Assembly (NCBI RefSeq): GCF_900142295.1
Contig: NZ_FSRL01000001.1
Span: forward strand, 1,550,001-1,614,000
DNA length: 64,000 bases
From: Vannielia litorea
GTDB taxonomy: Bacteria; Pseudomonadota; Alphaproteobacteria; Rhodobacterales; Rhodobacteraceae
Direction of reading: 5' to 3'
In this document: one piece after another, positions 52,344-60,836 of the stretch
How the letters are laid out: the number at the start of each line of letters is the position of its first letter
Position numbering within the stretch: position 1 is the stretch's first letter
Translations under genes and position numbers: made by a program
The notes under the pieces: generated by a model
Told to the model about the DNA's origin: nothing
The model's input: the letters and a program-made list of their open reading frames with translations, nothing else
Databases searched by the model: none

Positions 52344-53015
52344 ATGACCAACCTGTTCCGTCCGCTTGCCCTCTCCGCCGCCCTTGCGCTGGCCCCGCTG
52401 GCCGCAACCGCCCAAGGCGGGCCAGCCGTCATCGACCAGTCCGACCCCGAGCATGTGGCCCGCCTCGCGGGCGTGCTCACCGGCATGGGCTTTAAGGTCT
52501 CGCCGCTGGGGCAGGACGGGCCCTGGGGCTTTCTGGCCGAGTACAGGGGCAGCAAGCTGGTGATCGCTCCGGTGGGCTGCCCCGAGGGCAAACCCTGCAA
52601 TTTCCTGCGCATCGAGACCCGCTACACCTATCCCGCCGCCTTCGACGAGGCCGACATCGCCGATTTCAACCGCCGCGCCTGGTGCTGCAAGATGTCCCAG
52701 GTGGCGCCGGGACAGGTGCACCTGTCGCTGACCCTGCCCTACACCGCCGCCCTGCCCGAGCCCTACCTGCGCGAGAGCCTCGCCGTGCACTACGCGATGC
52801 ACAACACCGCCTGGGACATGCTGACCGAGTGGCACGAGCGCGGGCCCGCGGTGGTCTCTGCCCCGGCAAAGCCGGCCCCCGCCGCCCCGGCCCCCGACAA
52901 GCCCAGCCTCGGCATCAGCGTCGGCAAGGCCGCGGTTGCCGGCGCCGCGCCCGCCGACAAGCCCGCGCTTGGCGTGGGCATCGGCAGCTTCAGCCTCGAG
53001 GATCTGATGGACTGA
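52344..53015 (+). CDS. Exported YbjN-like protein
   Basis: The 223-residue protein has a signal peptide (LALSAALALAPLAATAQG) and a domain resembling YbjN, a putative regulator fold similar to type III secretion chaperones; the blocks VARLAGVLTGMGFKV, GCPEGKPCNFLRIETRYTY and ADFNRRAWCC are typical of the exported Rhodobacterales version. The last 60 residues are an Ala/Pro-rich tail with two near-repeats, DKPSLGISVGK and DKPALGVGIG. Three to four cysteines in the mature part may form disulfides. It is transcribed away from zwf; the function is unknown. Confidence 0.72.
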   Translation: MTNLFRPLALSAALALAPLAATAQGGPAVIDQSDPEHVARLAGVLTGMGFKVSPLGQDGPWGFLAEYRGSKLVIAPVGCPEGKPCNFLRIETRYTYPAAFDEADIADFNRRAWCCKMSQVAPGQVHLSLTLPYTAALPEPYLRESLAVHYAMHNTAWDMLTEWHERGPAVVSAPAKPAPAAPAPDKPSLGISVGKAAVAGAAPADKPALGVGIGSFSLEDLMD

Positions 53016-53040
53016 GTCTGCCCCGCTCCTCATTGGTCCT

Positions 53041-53079
53041 CGAAATATCCCGCGGGGTGTGGGGGTGTGAAACCCCCAC
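53041..53079. repeat. GC-rich intergenic hairpin element
   Basis: GTGGGGGT and ACCCCCAC form an eight-pair hairpin (53059-53079) preceded by AAATATCCCGCGGGG. It sits between two convergent genes. A related block ATCCCGGGGGAGCGGGGG occurs near 63433, also between genes. I take it as a degenerate copy of an intergenic repeat of this bacterial family, acting here as a terminator-like stem. Confidence 0.5.
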
Positions 53080-53107
53080 CGGCCCGACGGCTCCGCCCGG
53101 TGCCTGG

Positions 53108-53692
53108 TCAGGCCTCCAGCTCGGCATCCCAGTAGAGATAGTCCATCCAGCTCTCGTGGAGGTAGTTCGGCGGAAAGCGGCGCCCCATGTTCATCAGCTC
53201 GCCCGCGCCCGGCGCGCGCGGCGGCTTGCGCAGGTGCATGCCCGTCTGGGCGAGCTGGCGCGACCCCTTGCGCAGGTTGCAGGGCGCGCAGGCGGCGACC
53301 ACGTTTTCCCAGCTGGTGCGCCCTCCGCGCGCCCGCGGCACCACGTGATCGAAGGTCAGGTCGCCCCTCGCGCCGCAGTACTGGCACTGAAATTCGTCCC
53401 TCAGAAAAAGATTGAAGCGCGTGAATGCCACGCGCTTCTGGGGTTTGACGTAATCTTTCAGAACGACGACCGAGGGGATCCTGATCTCGGTGGAGGGACT
53501 TCGCACCACCTCGTCGTATTCGGCGATGATCGTCACCCTGTCGAGCCATGCGGCCTTGATGGCCTCCTGCCAGGGCCAGAGCGAAAGCGGGTAGTAGGAG
53601 AGCGGTCGGTAATCGGCGTTCAGCACCAGCGCGGGGTGGTGTTTGAGGTTCGTGGGTTCTCGAACGAATGCCGTCCTGAAGTCACCGTCCAT
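53108..53692 (-). CDS. HNH endonuclease family protein
   Basis: The 194-residue protein has a C-terminal HNH nuclease fold with two zinc-binding CxxC pairs (CQYCGARGDLTFDHVVPRARGG and CAPCNLRKGSR, shown in parts) and the catalytic histidine in TFDHVVPR. The N-terminal 100 residues (ALVLNADYRPLSYYPLSLWPW) are typical of the stand-alone HNH proteins common in alphaproteobacteria. These are not tied to a phage or restriction locus here, and the cellular role is unclear. Three short TCTGCCTGT repeats lie directly upstream. Confidence 0.88.
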   Translation of the reverse strand: MDGDFRTAFVREPTNLKHHPALVLNADYRPLSYYPLSLWPWQEAIKAAWLDRVTIIAEYDEVVRSPSTEIRIPSVVVLKDYVKPQKRVAFTRFNLFLRDEFQCQYCGARGDLTFDHVVPRARGGRTSWENVVAACAPCNLRKGSRQLAQTGMHLRKPPRAPGAGELMNMGRRFPPNYLHESWMDYLYWDAELEA

Positions 53693-53734
53693 CTGCCTGT
53701 TCTCCGTGCCCGTCTGCCTGTGCCGTCTGCCTGT
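53692..53734. repeat. Three TCTGCCTGT direct repeats
   Basis: Copies begin at 53692, 53713 and 53726, the last two within identical CGTCTGCCTGT units. They lie at the 5' edge of the HNH gene. They may be slippage products or an operator; there is no other support. Confidence 0.45.
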
Positions 53735-53838
53735 CTTTGCCCGCGTCTCGCGCCTGAGTCTTTCCTCGACTATATCTGGGGTTTGCCCCTGCGCAAGCCC
53801 CGCAACATGCGGTGTTGCCTGAACAATTGCCCCGATTC

Positions 53839-53860
53839 CGTGACAGGGTCGTGACAGGGT
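53839..53860. repeat. Tandem 11-base duplication
   Basis: CGTGACAGGGT is repeated exactly twice in tandem in the gap between the HNH and esterase genes. The gap (270 bases) shows nothing else of note. Confidence 0.6.
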
Positions 53861-53962
53861 CGCACAACCGCGCGACGCCGGTTATGCCGCAACGCCGCAT
53901 CCGGCGGGGCCGTAGGCGGCGACGAGGACGGCGGACGCCGGGGTGAATCCGACCCGGCGCGC

Positions 53963-54634
53963 TCAGCCGTCCTTCAGCAGGAACTCCCGCAGGAAGGCGA
54001 AGGCCTGGCTCAGCCCTTCGGGCGCAATCCCGTGCGGCGTGCCCTCCATGGTGAAAGTGTAGACCGGAAAGCCCGCCTCGCTCAGAGCCTCGGCCGCAAG
54101 CCCCATGCTCTCGAAGGGCACCAGCGGGTCCTGGTCGCCATGGGCCAGCAGCACCGGAAAGGTGCTCTTCACCTCCGCCGTCAGCCGCTCCGGCTCGAGC
54201 AGCCGCCCGGAAAAGCCCACGACACCGGCGAAGGGTTCCGCGCGCCGGGGCGCGACGTGCAGGCTCAACATCGTGCCCTGCGAAAAGCCGACCAGCGCCA
54301 CCTGGTCGGGGGTCACCCCTTCCTCGGCCAGCACCTTGTCGAGAAAGGCGTTCAGGTCTTCCACCGATTGCGCCATGCTGGTGGCCGCCTCCTGCTGGCT
54401 CGATCCGTCCATCATCGGGATCGGAAACCACTGGAAGCCCATCGGGTTGTTGCGGCAGGGCTCCGGCGCGTCGGGCGCCAGGAAGAGCGTGTCGGGCATA
54501 TGCGCGCCGAGCGGCTGGGCCAGCCCGAGCAGGTCGTTTCCATCCGCTCCGTAGCCGTGCAGGAAAATCACCACCTGCTTCGTCCTGCCCGATTTCGGCG
54601 CGACCCGCCCGACCTTCAGCTCTCTGGGTGCCAT
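53963..54634 (-). CDS. Alpha/beta hydrolase of the phospholipase/carboxylesterase family
   Basis: The 223-residue protein has the family start VVIFLHGYGADGNDLLGLAQ, the nucleophile elbow GFSQG in VALVGFSQGTMLS, the acid in AHGDQDPLVPFESM and the histidine in EGTPHGIAPEG, so the Ser-Asp-His triad is complete. Related enzymes hydrolyse short-chain esters, lysophospholipids or acyl-protein thioesters. It begins immediately after the stop of the glycosylase gene (ATGTAGATG), so it is the third gene of a tightly packed operon with cobK and the glycosylase. Confidence 0.88.
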   Translation of the reverse strand: MAPRELKVGRVAPKSGRTKQVVIFLHGYGADGNDLLGLAQPLGAHMPDTLFLAPDAPEPCRNNPMGFQWFPIPMMDGSSQQEAATSMAQSVEDLNAFLDKVLAEEGVTPDQVALVGFSQGTMLSLHVAPRRAEPFAGVVGFSGRLLEPERLTAEVKSTFPVLLAHGDQDPLVPFESMGLAAEALSEAGFPVYTFTMEGTPHGIAPEGLSQAFAFLREFLLKDG

Positions 54635-55273
54635 CTACATCGTCCCTTCCCGGTTTTTCTCCACCCGGAAGTAGGCCCATAACAGCCGCGCCGCAACCGC
54701 CCGCCACGGGCTCCAGGCCTCGGCCATCTGCCGCAGCGCCTTTTCCGAGGGCCGCTCCGGCAGGCCGTAGAGCATCCGGGCGCTCTCCTGCAGGGCAAGG
54801 TCGTTCGGGGCGAACACGTCGGCCCGGCCGAGCGAGAACATCGCGTAGATCTCCGCCGTCCAGCGCCCGATGCCGGGCATCTGCGTCAGCACCGCGATCA
54901 CTTCCTCGTCCGTCGCCCCACGCAGGGCGGCATAGTCGATCTCCGCCTCGGCCAGAGCGCGGGCATAGCGCACCTTGGGCCGCGAAAGCCCGACCGCGCG
55001 CAGCTCCTCCTCCGTCGCCGCCCGCACCCGTGCCGGATCGGCAAAACCCGCCGCCTCCACCCGGCCCCAGATCGCCGCCGCCGAGGCCACGCTCACCTGC
55101 TGGGAGACGATCGCCGACAGGAGCGCCTCGAACCCGTCGCCCCGCAGCCTCAGCGGCACCTCGCCGCAAGCCTCCAGCGCATGGGCCATCCTCGGGCAAC
55201 TCGCGGCGAGCCATTGCGCCCCCTCGGCCACGCAGGCAGCGCCCTCGATGATCCGCCCCGGGCCCGCGCTCAC
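54635..55273 (-). CDS. DNA-3-methyladenine glycosylase (AlkA/HhH-GPD)
   Basis: The 212-residue protein removes alkylated bases from DNA. It has the helix-hairpin-helix MPGIGRWTAEIYAMFSLG and the catalytic aspartate in FAPNDLALQ, plus the opening block LLSAIVSQQVSVASAAAIWGR. It lacks the N-terminal AlkA domain, so it is the short HhH-GPD type. The GTG start overlaps the cobK stop by four bases. It is an odd partner for cobK; the operon may have formed by chance, or alkylation repair and corrinoid or methyl chemistry may be linked. Confidence 0.9.
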   Translation of the reverse strand: MSAGPGRIIEGAACVAEGAQWLAASCPRMAHALEACGEVPLRLRGDGFEALLSAIVSQQVSVASAAAIWGRVEAAGFADPARVRAATEEELRAVGLSRPKVRYARALAEAEIDYAALRGATDEEVIAVLTQMPGIGRWTAEIYAMFSLGRADVFAPNDLALQESARMLYGLPERPSEKALRQMAEAWSPWRAVAARLLWAYFRVEKNREGTM

Positions 55274-56019
55274 AGCGCCTCCACCCAATCCATCGCCTGT
55301 TGCAGCGTTTCGGCCCGCGCCACCCCCTCCGGTTCGGGCGGGCGGGCGAGCATGGCCACCGGCAGGCCCATCGCGCGTGCGGCGTCGAGCTTGGGCCGCG
55401 CCCCCGCGCCGCCCGCGTTCTTGACCACCAGCCAGTCCACCTCGAGCCGCTGGAAGAGCTTCATCTCGTCGGCCATCGTGAAGGGCGGCACCGAGAGCAG
55501 GAACTCGCCCCCCTCGAAGGGGAACGGCCCGTCGGCGGCATCGAGCTGGCGGCAGATCACCCGGCGGCCCTCGAGGCAGGCAAAGCGCTCCAGCCCGGCC
55601 CGCCCGGTGCCGAGAAACACGCAGGCCCCCTCCGGGATCAGCCCCGCGCTCTCCTCGGGGGACGTGATCTCGGCCCAGTCGTCGCCGGGGCCCGGCACCC
55701 AGGGGGCGCGCTCGTGGTGCAGGAGCGGCAGGCCGAGCTCGATGCAGACGGCCGCCGTGCGGGCGGTGATGGCCTCGGCATAGGGGTGCGTCGCGTCGAT
55801 CACCGCATCGGGCTTCCATTGGTCGAGAAACGCCCTGAACCCGGCCTCGCCGCCAAAGCCCCCCGCCGTCGCCGGCACCGGAAAGGCCCGCCCGCGCATC
55901 GCGCGCGCCAGCCGCACCTCCAGCGCGATCCCGTCGCGCCAGGCCAGCGCCTGGGCCAGCGCCCGGCTCTCTCCGCTGCCGCCCAGCAGGAGGATGCGTG
56001 TGTCGTGGTCCCTTGGCAT
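55270..56019 (-). CDS. cobK: Precorrin-6A reductase
   Basis: CobK reduces precorrin-6A to precorrin-6B with NADPH in aerobic cobalamin synthesis. The 249-residue protein has the opening ILLLGGSGESRALAQALA, the block DAVIDATHPYAEAIT, and LVVKNAGGAGARPKLDAARAMGLPVAML near the end (conserved NxGG substrate loop). Cobalamin is the cofactor of the split methionine synthase in this window. Two ATGs (56034, 56019) are possible; the second is nearer the homology. It starts an operon with the glycosylase and esterase and is divergent from the MFS transporter gene. Confidence 0.92.
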   Translation of the reverse strand: MPRDHDTRILLLGGSGESRALAQALAWRDGIALEVRLARAMRGRAFPVPATAGGFGGEAGFRAFLDQWKPDAVIDATHPYAEAITARTAAVCIELGLPLLHHERAPWVPGPGDDWAEITSPEESAGLIPEGACVFLGTGRAGLERFACLEGRRVICRQLDAADGPFPFEGGEFLLSVPPFTMADEMKLFQRLEVDWLVVKNAGGAGARPKLDAARAMGLPVAMLARPPEPEGVARAETLQQAMDWVEAL

Positions 56020-56136
56020 GTCGCACCGGACCATAGGCGTGCCGCCCCGAGGGGCCAAGGGTGACGTGAGAGACAGACTGTTTGCCGCATGCCGCCGCGT
56101 CTTGCGCGGGGTCCGGCTTTGGGCTCTAACCGCGCC

Positions 56137-57360
56137 ATGACCACCGCCGAAACCTCTCCCGCAGCCGATGACAGCAAGGCCCGCCGCAACGTTGCGGTGC
56201 TGGTCGCCGCCCAGGCCATCCTGGGCAGCCAGATGCCCATGATCTTCACCATCGGCGGGCTGGCGGGGCAGTCGCTGGCGCCCAACATCTGCTTCGCCAC
56301 CCTGCCGATCTCGCTGATCGTTCTGGGCTCGATGCTCTCGGCCACGCCGCTCTCGGCGCTGATGCAGCGCTACGGGCGGCGCGCGGGCTTCTGGGCGGGC
56401 ACGCTGGGCGGGGCCATCGGCGGCGCGATCGGCGCCTGGGGCCTCTACACCCAGAACTTCTACCTCTTCCTGCTCGGCTCGCTCTTCACCGGCATCTACA
56501 TGTCGGCCCAGGGCTTCTACCGCTTCGCCGCCGCCGACACCGCCTCCGATGCCTTCCGGCCCAAGGCGATCAGCTACGTCATGGCCGGCGGCCTCGCCTC
56601 GGCCATCCTCGGCCCGCAGATCGTGAAGCTGACGGCCCAGGCCTATGTGATCCCCTTCCTTGGCACATATGCCGCCGTCATCGCGGTGAACGTGCTGGGC
56701 TCGCTGCTGTTTCTCTTCATCGACATCCCGCGCCCGCCGGTGCCGCCACACGACGCGCCGCGCGGCCGCAGCCGGATGGAGCTGCTGAGGACCCCGCGCA
56801 TCGCCGTGGCGGTGATCTGCGGCATGGTCAGCTACGCGCTGATGAACCTGGTGATGACCTCCACGCCGCTCGCCGTCGTGGGCTGCGGCTTCGACACCGG
56901 CGACGCCGCCGATGTCGTCACCGCCCACGTGCTGGCGATGTTCGCGCCCTCCTTCTTCACCGGTCACCTGATCGCCCGCTTCGGGGTGGAAAAAATCATG
57001 GCCACCGGCCTCGTGATCCTCGCCGGCGCCGGGGCCGTGGGCCTCTCGGGCGTGGACCTCGAGCAGTTCTTCGTGGCGCTGGTGCTGCTGGGGCTCGGCT
57101 GGAACTTCGGCTTCATCGGCGCCACCTCGATGCTGGCAGGCGCCCATGCGCCGCACGAGCGCGGCCGGATGCAGGGCCTCAACGATCTCATCGTCTTCGG
57201 CGGCGTCACCGTGGCCTCGCTGGCCTCGGGCGGGCTGATGAACTGCTCCGGCGGCAGCGCCCAGGCGGGCTGGACCGCGGTGAACCTCGCCATGGCGCCC
57301 TTCCTCGCACTGGCAGGCGGCGCGCTGATCTGGCTGGTGCTGCGCCCGAAAGAGGCCTGA
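56137..57360 (+). CDS. Major facilitator superfamily transporter
   Basis: The 407-residue protein has twelve predicted membrane segments, with the MFS loop motif between the second and third in MQRYGRRAGFWAGTLGG. A central cytoplasmic loop FIDIPRPPVPPHDAPRGRSR separates the halves. The substrate is unknown. It is divergent from cobK with a 117-base gap, so shared regulation is possible. Its start is the ATG at 56137; a longer frame begins upstream without homology. Confidence 0.85.
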   Translation: MTTAETSPAADDSKARRNVAVLVAAQAILGSQMPMIFTIGGLAGQSLAPNICFATLPISLIVLGSMLSATPLSALMQRYGRRAGFWAGTLGGAIGGAIGAWGLYTQNFYLFLLGSLFTGIYMSAQGFYRFAAADTASDAFRPKAISYVMAGGLASAILGPQIVKLTAQAYVIPFLGTYAAVIAVNVLGSLLFLFIDIPRPPVPPHDAPRGRSRMELLRTPRIAVAVICGMVSYALMNLVMTSTPLAVVGCGFDTGDAADVVTAHVLAMFAPSFFTGHLIARFGVEKIMATGLVILAGAGAVGLSGVDLEQFFVALVLLGLGWNFGFIGATSMLAGAHAPHERGRMQGLNDLIVFGGVTVASLASGGLMNCSGGSAQAGWTAVNLAMAPFLALAGGALIWLVLRPKEA

Positions 57361-57427
57361 CCGAGGCGCCGCATCGCCGGCGATGAGCGGCCGTACCGCA
57401 GGCAAGGCCCCGAAGAGCCGCCCTCAA

Positions 57428-57459
57428 GAGAAAAGGCCCGCCCCGAGGGACGGACCTTT
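57428..57459 (-). terminator. Terminator of the haem peroxidase gene (minus strand)
   Basis: On the minus strand AAAGGTCCGTCCC and GGGCGGGCCTTT pair through two G-T wobbles and are followed by TTTTCTC. It lies between the convergent ends of the MFS and peroxidase genes. Confidence 0.7.
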
Positions 57460-57517
57460 CCCGGAGAGACCCGGGCCACCACGCCTCCGGGTTCTCCTGC
57501 CGGGTGAGGGGAAAGGG

Positions 57518-59011
57518 TTATACGCCGCTCACCGGCTGTCCGGAAATCCGCAGGATGGCGGGGAGGCCCCAGGCGGGGTCATCCACCCTGTCGTCTTCGG
57601 TCAGCATGCCGCTGGCCAGCTCGTCCTCGGGCGTCCAGCCCGGATCGGCGTTGACGAAGGCCCGGGGATCGCCCTTCAGCAGGCCCGCGAAGACCGCCGC
57701 CACGATGGTCGAGCCAAGGCGGCCCAGCCGCTCGCCGGCCTGCCCTTCGGCCTCCTTCAGGATGTAGTACCACAGCGCCGCGGGCTCGCCCTCGGCAAGG
57801 TTCACGGTGACCGGCACGTTGAGCTTGGCCGCCACGTCCGGGCCGGAGGGCAACTCCAGCGCCACACCCCGGATCAGGTTGCGCGCCGCCAGCCGGTTGG
57901 CCACCGCGCCGGGATTGCCGTCGTCCTCGCCGAGGAACAGCAGCGCATTGGCCAGCTTGGTGTCGATCTTGCGCGCCCGCTGCGGAAAGAAATCGGCCTG
58001 ATTGCCCATGTCGAAGAACCAGTCCCACTGCACCGTCGTGACCGGCGTGCGGGGCCGGAACCCGCGCAGGTCGGGCTCGCCCGCGCCACCGGGGCCGGCG
58101 GTGGTGTTGTTGAACAGCGGCACCCGCTTGAGCTGGTTGTGGGTGAAGTTGGTCTGGTAGCCGTTGCGCACCATGGAATGTCCGAACCGGTAGGCCGCGA
58201 CCGAGAACTCCAGCGGCATGAAGGGGTTGTACTCCCAGGAGTAGACGTCCTTCAGCCCGAGTTGCCACTGCACCCGGCCATCCTTGCCCTCGTCCTTCTG
58301 CAGCGCGGTATCGACCACCGTATCGACGCAGATGCGGCGAATGAAGTCGTTCCAGACGCAGTGCTGGTAGAGCCAGGTCAGCACCCGGCGCGCCTCCATG
58401 AAGGGGTCCGCCGCGCCTGCGGCCAGGGCCCGGTCGACCAGGGTGTTGTGCGCGCTCAGAAAGGCCAGCTGGATCTGGCTGACGATCGCGTTCTCGTCGT
58501 TGCGCATGTCGCCGATGATCGCGCGGCCCAGCGGGTTGCGCGGCAGGTCCGCGAGCCCGGTGCCCGCGATCTCGCCGATCAGGAACTTGGCGCCATCGTA
58601 CATGTAGGGCTGGTCATGCGGGCCGGAGCCGTAGACGCAATCGAGATCGAGCCGCGGTGTCCGGAAGTTCTCGAGCCCCTCGGGGTCGGTCACCTCCACC
58701 CCCAGCGGGGTCGGGTCGAAGGTGATGTCATGGTCGACGAACTGGCCGAAGTAGGTGTAGCCGACCGGGATCGAGGAGCTGAACTCGGCCTCCAGCTCGT
58801 CGGTGATCGCATTGGCCTCGTCGGGCGTGAGGCCGGGGCGCTCCACCATGTGCTCGGCGGCGAAGGCGGCGAAATGCGCCTCGATCTGGTCGGGCGGCAC
58901 GCCCGGCGGGGTCCAGGGGGTGAGCCCGGGGCAGATCCGGCCGAACCGGCCCTTGTAGAGTTTCGAGCGCGGCGCGAAGGCGGGGCGGGCGGGGCCTTTG
59001 GCATGTGACAT
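57518..59011 (-). CDS. Animal-type haem peroxidase
   Basis: The 497-residue protein belongs to the peroxidase-cyclooxygenase superfamily, rare in bacteria but known in some Proteobacteria and cyanobacteria. The distal haem side is seen in GQFVDHDITFD with its histidine, followed by PRLDLDCVYGSGPHDQ. The helix with the catalytic arginine is NDENAIVSQIQLAFLSAHN, and the proximal histidine is in YRFGHSMVRNGY. There is no obvious signal peptide; it may be exported by another route (C-terminal or type I). The start at 59011 has GGAGGA upstream. The physiological substrate is unknown, and it could oxidise halides or make reactive species. It is a lone gene with its own terminator. Confidence 0.88.
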   Translation of the reverse strand: MSHAKGPARPAFAPRSKLYKGRFGRICPGLTPWTPPGVPPDQIEAHFAAFAAEHMVERPGLTPDEANAITDELEAEFSSSIPVGYTYFGQFVDHDITFDPTPLGVEVTDPEGLENFRTPRLDLDCVYGSGPHDQPYMYDGAKFLIGEIAGTGLADLPRNPLGRAIIGDMRNDENAIVSQIQLAFLSAHNTLVDRALAAGAADPFMEARRVLTWLYQHCVWNDFIRRICVDTVVDTALQKDEGKDGRVQWQLGLKDVYSWEYNPFMPLEFSVAAYRFGHSMVRNGYQTNFTHNQLKRVPLFNNTTAGPGGAGEPDLRGFRPRTPVTTVQWDWFFDMGNQADFFPQRARKIDTKLANALLFLGEDDGNPGAVANRLAARNLIRGVALELPSGPDVAAKLNVPVTVNLAEGEPAALWYYILKEAEGQAGERLGRLGSTIVAAVFAGLLKGDPRAFVNADPGWTPEDELASGMLTEDDRVDDPAWGLPAILRISGQPVSGV

Positions 59012-59323
59012 TGCTGTAGTCCTCCTGTGACGGGCCACGCACGGGCGCAGCCTTGCTGGGGTGCGACGCCGGGCCTCGTGTCGGGGGGAAAACGGCTCTG
59101 CCCTGGGGCAGGCGAGGCCCTCTGCCCGGCGCCTGCGACGAGGAGTGCGCCCGGCTTGCCCTTGCGGCAACTTGAGCTGGAACACATTCACGCGGATGCA
59201 CCGGAGCATTCACGCCACCGTCACGAAAGCCCCGGCCCGACCTCCGCGCTTTGTCGGAATTGCCTGGCCGTGCTAAGCTCGCCCGGCAACCCGGAGGCCC
59301 TCTAACCCGAAGGTATGACGACC
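59012..59323. other. Intergenic region upstream of the peroxidase
   Basis: The 312-base gap holds no gene. It contains two copies of CATTCACGC 22 bases apart (59185-59215), which may be an operator for the peroxidase or for the small secreted protein on the other side. Confidence 0.55.
59185..59215. repeat. ATTCACG direct repeat with ACCGG between
   Basis: CATTCACGC occurs at 59185 and 59207. The same arrangement, ATTCACG, then ACCGG, then ATTCACGCC, recurs near 62644. The 22-base period equals about two helical turns. Confidence 0.45.
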
Positions 59324-59479
59324 ATGAAAACCAAGACTGCCCTGGCCGCCCTCGCGCTGGCCTTCGCCCCCGTCCTCGCCCACGCCGAATGTGCCTCGAA
59401 GCACGAGGTCACGATGTCCTGCGCCGAGGGCACGGTCTGGGACGAGAAGACCTCGAGCTGCATCACGCCCACCGGCTGA
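59324..59479 (+). CDS. Tiny secreted protein with chitin-binding-like motif
   Basis: This 51-residue protein begins MKTKTALAALALAFAPVLA, a clear signal peptide ending AHA, leaving a mature peptide of about 28 residues. It contains three cysteines in the spacing of a truncated peritrophin-A/CBM14 domain, with CAEGTVWDEKTSSC as the core. Such very short proteins are found in Rhodobacterales and are often mislabelled. It may coat chitin or other sugar surfaces, but a third disulfide partner is missing from this half-domain. The second ATG (59324) has GAAGG ten bases upstream. It precedes fliG by 105 bases. Confidence 0.72.
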   Translation: MKTKTALAALALAFAPVLAHAECASKHEVTMSCAEGTVWDEKTSSCITPTG

Positions 59480-59515
59480 TGCGCCTCCCGCGGCGCGGCT
59501 GACTCCGCACCGCCG

Positions 59516-59530
59516 GTAACCCCGCCTTAA
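59516..59530. promoter_or_regulatory. Near-match CtrA motif upstream of fliG
   Basis: GTAACCCCGCCTTAA matches TTAA-N7-TTAA except for the first base. It ends 54 bases before the fliG start, a typical position for CtrA control of flagellar genes. Confidence 0.5.
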
Positions 59531-59584
59531 TCCTCCCGCGCCTACTGTGGACAAGACGTTCATTGAGCAAGGCGCGAGGCGCTG

Positions 59585-60709
59585 ATGTCCACTTCCCTCT
59601 CCCCGCTTCCCGGCGGGCTCGGTGATTTTGGCACCGGATCCGGCGGTGCGCCCTCGAGCGGCGGCCTGCCCGCGCGGGCCGGGGCCAGCGGCGGCAGTCG
59701 CGCTCTTGGCGCCAGGCTCACCCGCCGCCAGAAGGTCGCCATCCTCGTCCGCCTCATGGTCAACGGCGGCGCCAGGCTGCCGCTCGCCGACTGGCCCGAC
59801 GGCATGCAGACCGCGCTGACCGAGGCCATGGGCCAGCTCCGGATGGTCGATCATGACACGCTCTCCGAGGTGATCGAGGAGTTCGAGCAGGAGCTCGACC
59901 GCGTGGCGCTCTGCTTTCCCGGCGCGATGGCCGGCGCGCTGGGCCTGCTCGACGGGCACATCTCGCCGCTCACCGCCGCCCGTTTGCGCCGCGAGGCCGG
60001 CGTGGCCGCCAGGGGCGACCCCTGGGAGCGGATATCGGGGCTCGACGCCGCCAGGCTGCTGCCGGTTCTGGAGGAGGAGAGCGTGGAGGTCGGCGCCGTG
60101 GTGCTGTCCAAGCTGCCCACCGGCAAGGCCGCCGAGGTGCTGGGCAAGCTGCCCGGCGAGAAGGCCCGGCGCATCACCCACGCCATGTCGCGCACCGGCA
60201 AGGTCGCGCCCGAGACGGTCGCGCGCATCGGCATCACCCTGTCGGCCCAGTTCGATGCCCAGCCCGTCACCGCCTTCCAGAGCGGCCCGGTCGAGCGGGT
60301 CGCCGCCGTGCTCAACTTCTCGCCCTCCGCCACCCGCGACGATGTTCTCAAGGGCCTGGAGGAGGAGGATGCCGAATTTGCCGAGGAGGTGAAGAAGGCG
60401 ATCTTCACCTTCGCCAACATCGCCGACCGTCTGGCCGCCCGCGACATCCCCAAGATCACCCGCGGCATCGACCAGGCCGTGCTTGTCACCGCGCTGGCCG
60501 CCGCCAGCGGCGCCGCCGAGCGCTCCCGCGACCACATCCTCGACAACATGTCCAAGCGCATGGCCGAGAGCCTGCGCGAGGAGATGGCCGAGAAGGGCAA
60601 GGTCAAGGAGAAGGACGGGGAAGAGGCCATGACTGCCGTCGTGGCCGAGATCCGCCGGCTCGAGGCCGAGGGCGAGATCATCCTGCTCTCCCCCGACGAG
60701 GAGCCGTGA
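59585..60709 (+). CDS. fliG: Flagellar motor switch protein FliG
   Basis: FliG sits on the cytoplasmic face of the MS ring and transmits torque from the stator. The 374-residue protein has a disordered Gly/Ser/Pro-rich N-terminus of about 40 residues, the N domain (RRQKVAILVRLMVNGG), the middle domain (VGAVVLSKLPTGKAAEVLGKLP), and the C-terminal torque helices (IDQAVLVTALAAASGAAERSRDHIL, NMSKRMAESLREEMAEKG). The usual EHPQ of FliG-M reads ESVE, a known variation in Rhodobacterales. It stands apart from any flagellar operon. Confidence 0.88.
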   Translation: MSTSLSPLPGGLGDFGTGSGGAPSSGGLPARAGASGGSRALGARLTRRQKVAILVRLMVNGGARLPLADWPDGMQTALTEAMGQLRMVDHDTLSEVIEEFEQELDRVALCFPGAMAGALGLLDGHISPLTAARLRREAGVAARGDPWERISGLDAARLLPVLEEESVEVGAVVLSKLPTGKAAEVLGKLPGEKARRITHAMSRTGKVAPETVARIGITLSAQFDAQPVTAFQSGPVERVAAVLNFSPSATRDDVLKGLEEEDAEFAEEVKKAIFTFANIADRLAARDIPKITRGIDQAVLVTALAAASGAAERSRDHILDNMSKRMAESLREEMAEKGKVKEKDGEEAMTAVVAEIRRLEAEGEIILLSPDEEP

Positions 60710-60836
60710 TCGCGCAGGCGGCCGCCCTGCCCCGGCGCCCCTGCCCGGCCGCTCCCGCCGCGCCGTCACGCCGCCCGGCTCTTCCCTTCCCGCCGCCTCG
60801 CCGCTAACCCTGTTCCACCACCGGGGAGAGCGCCGC

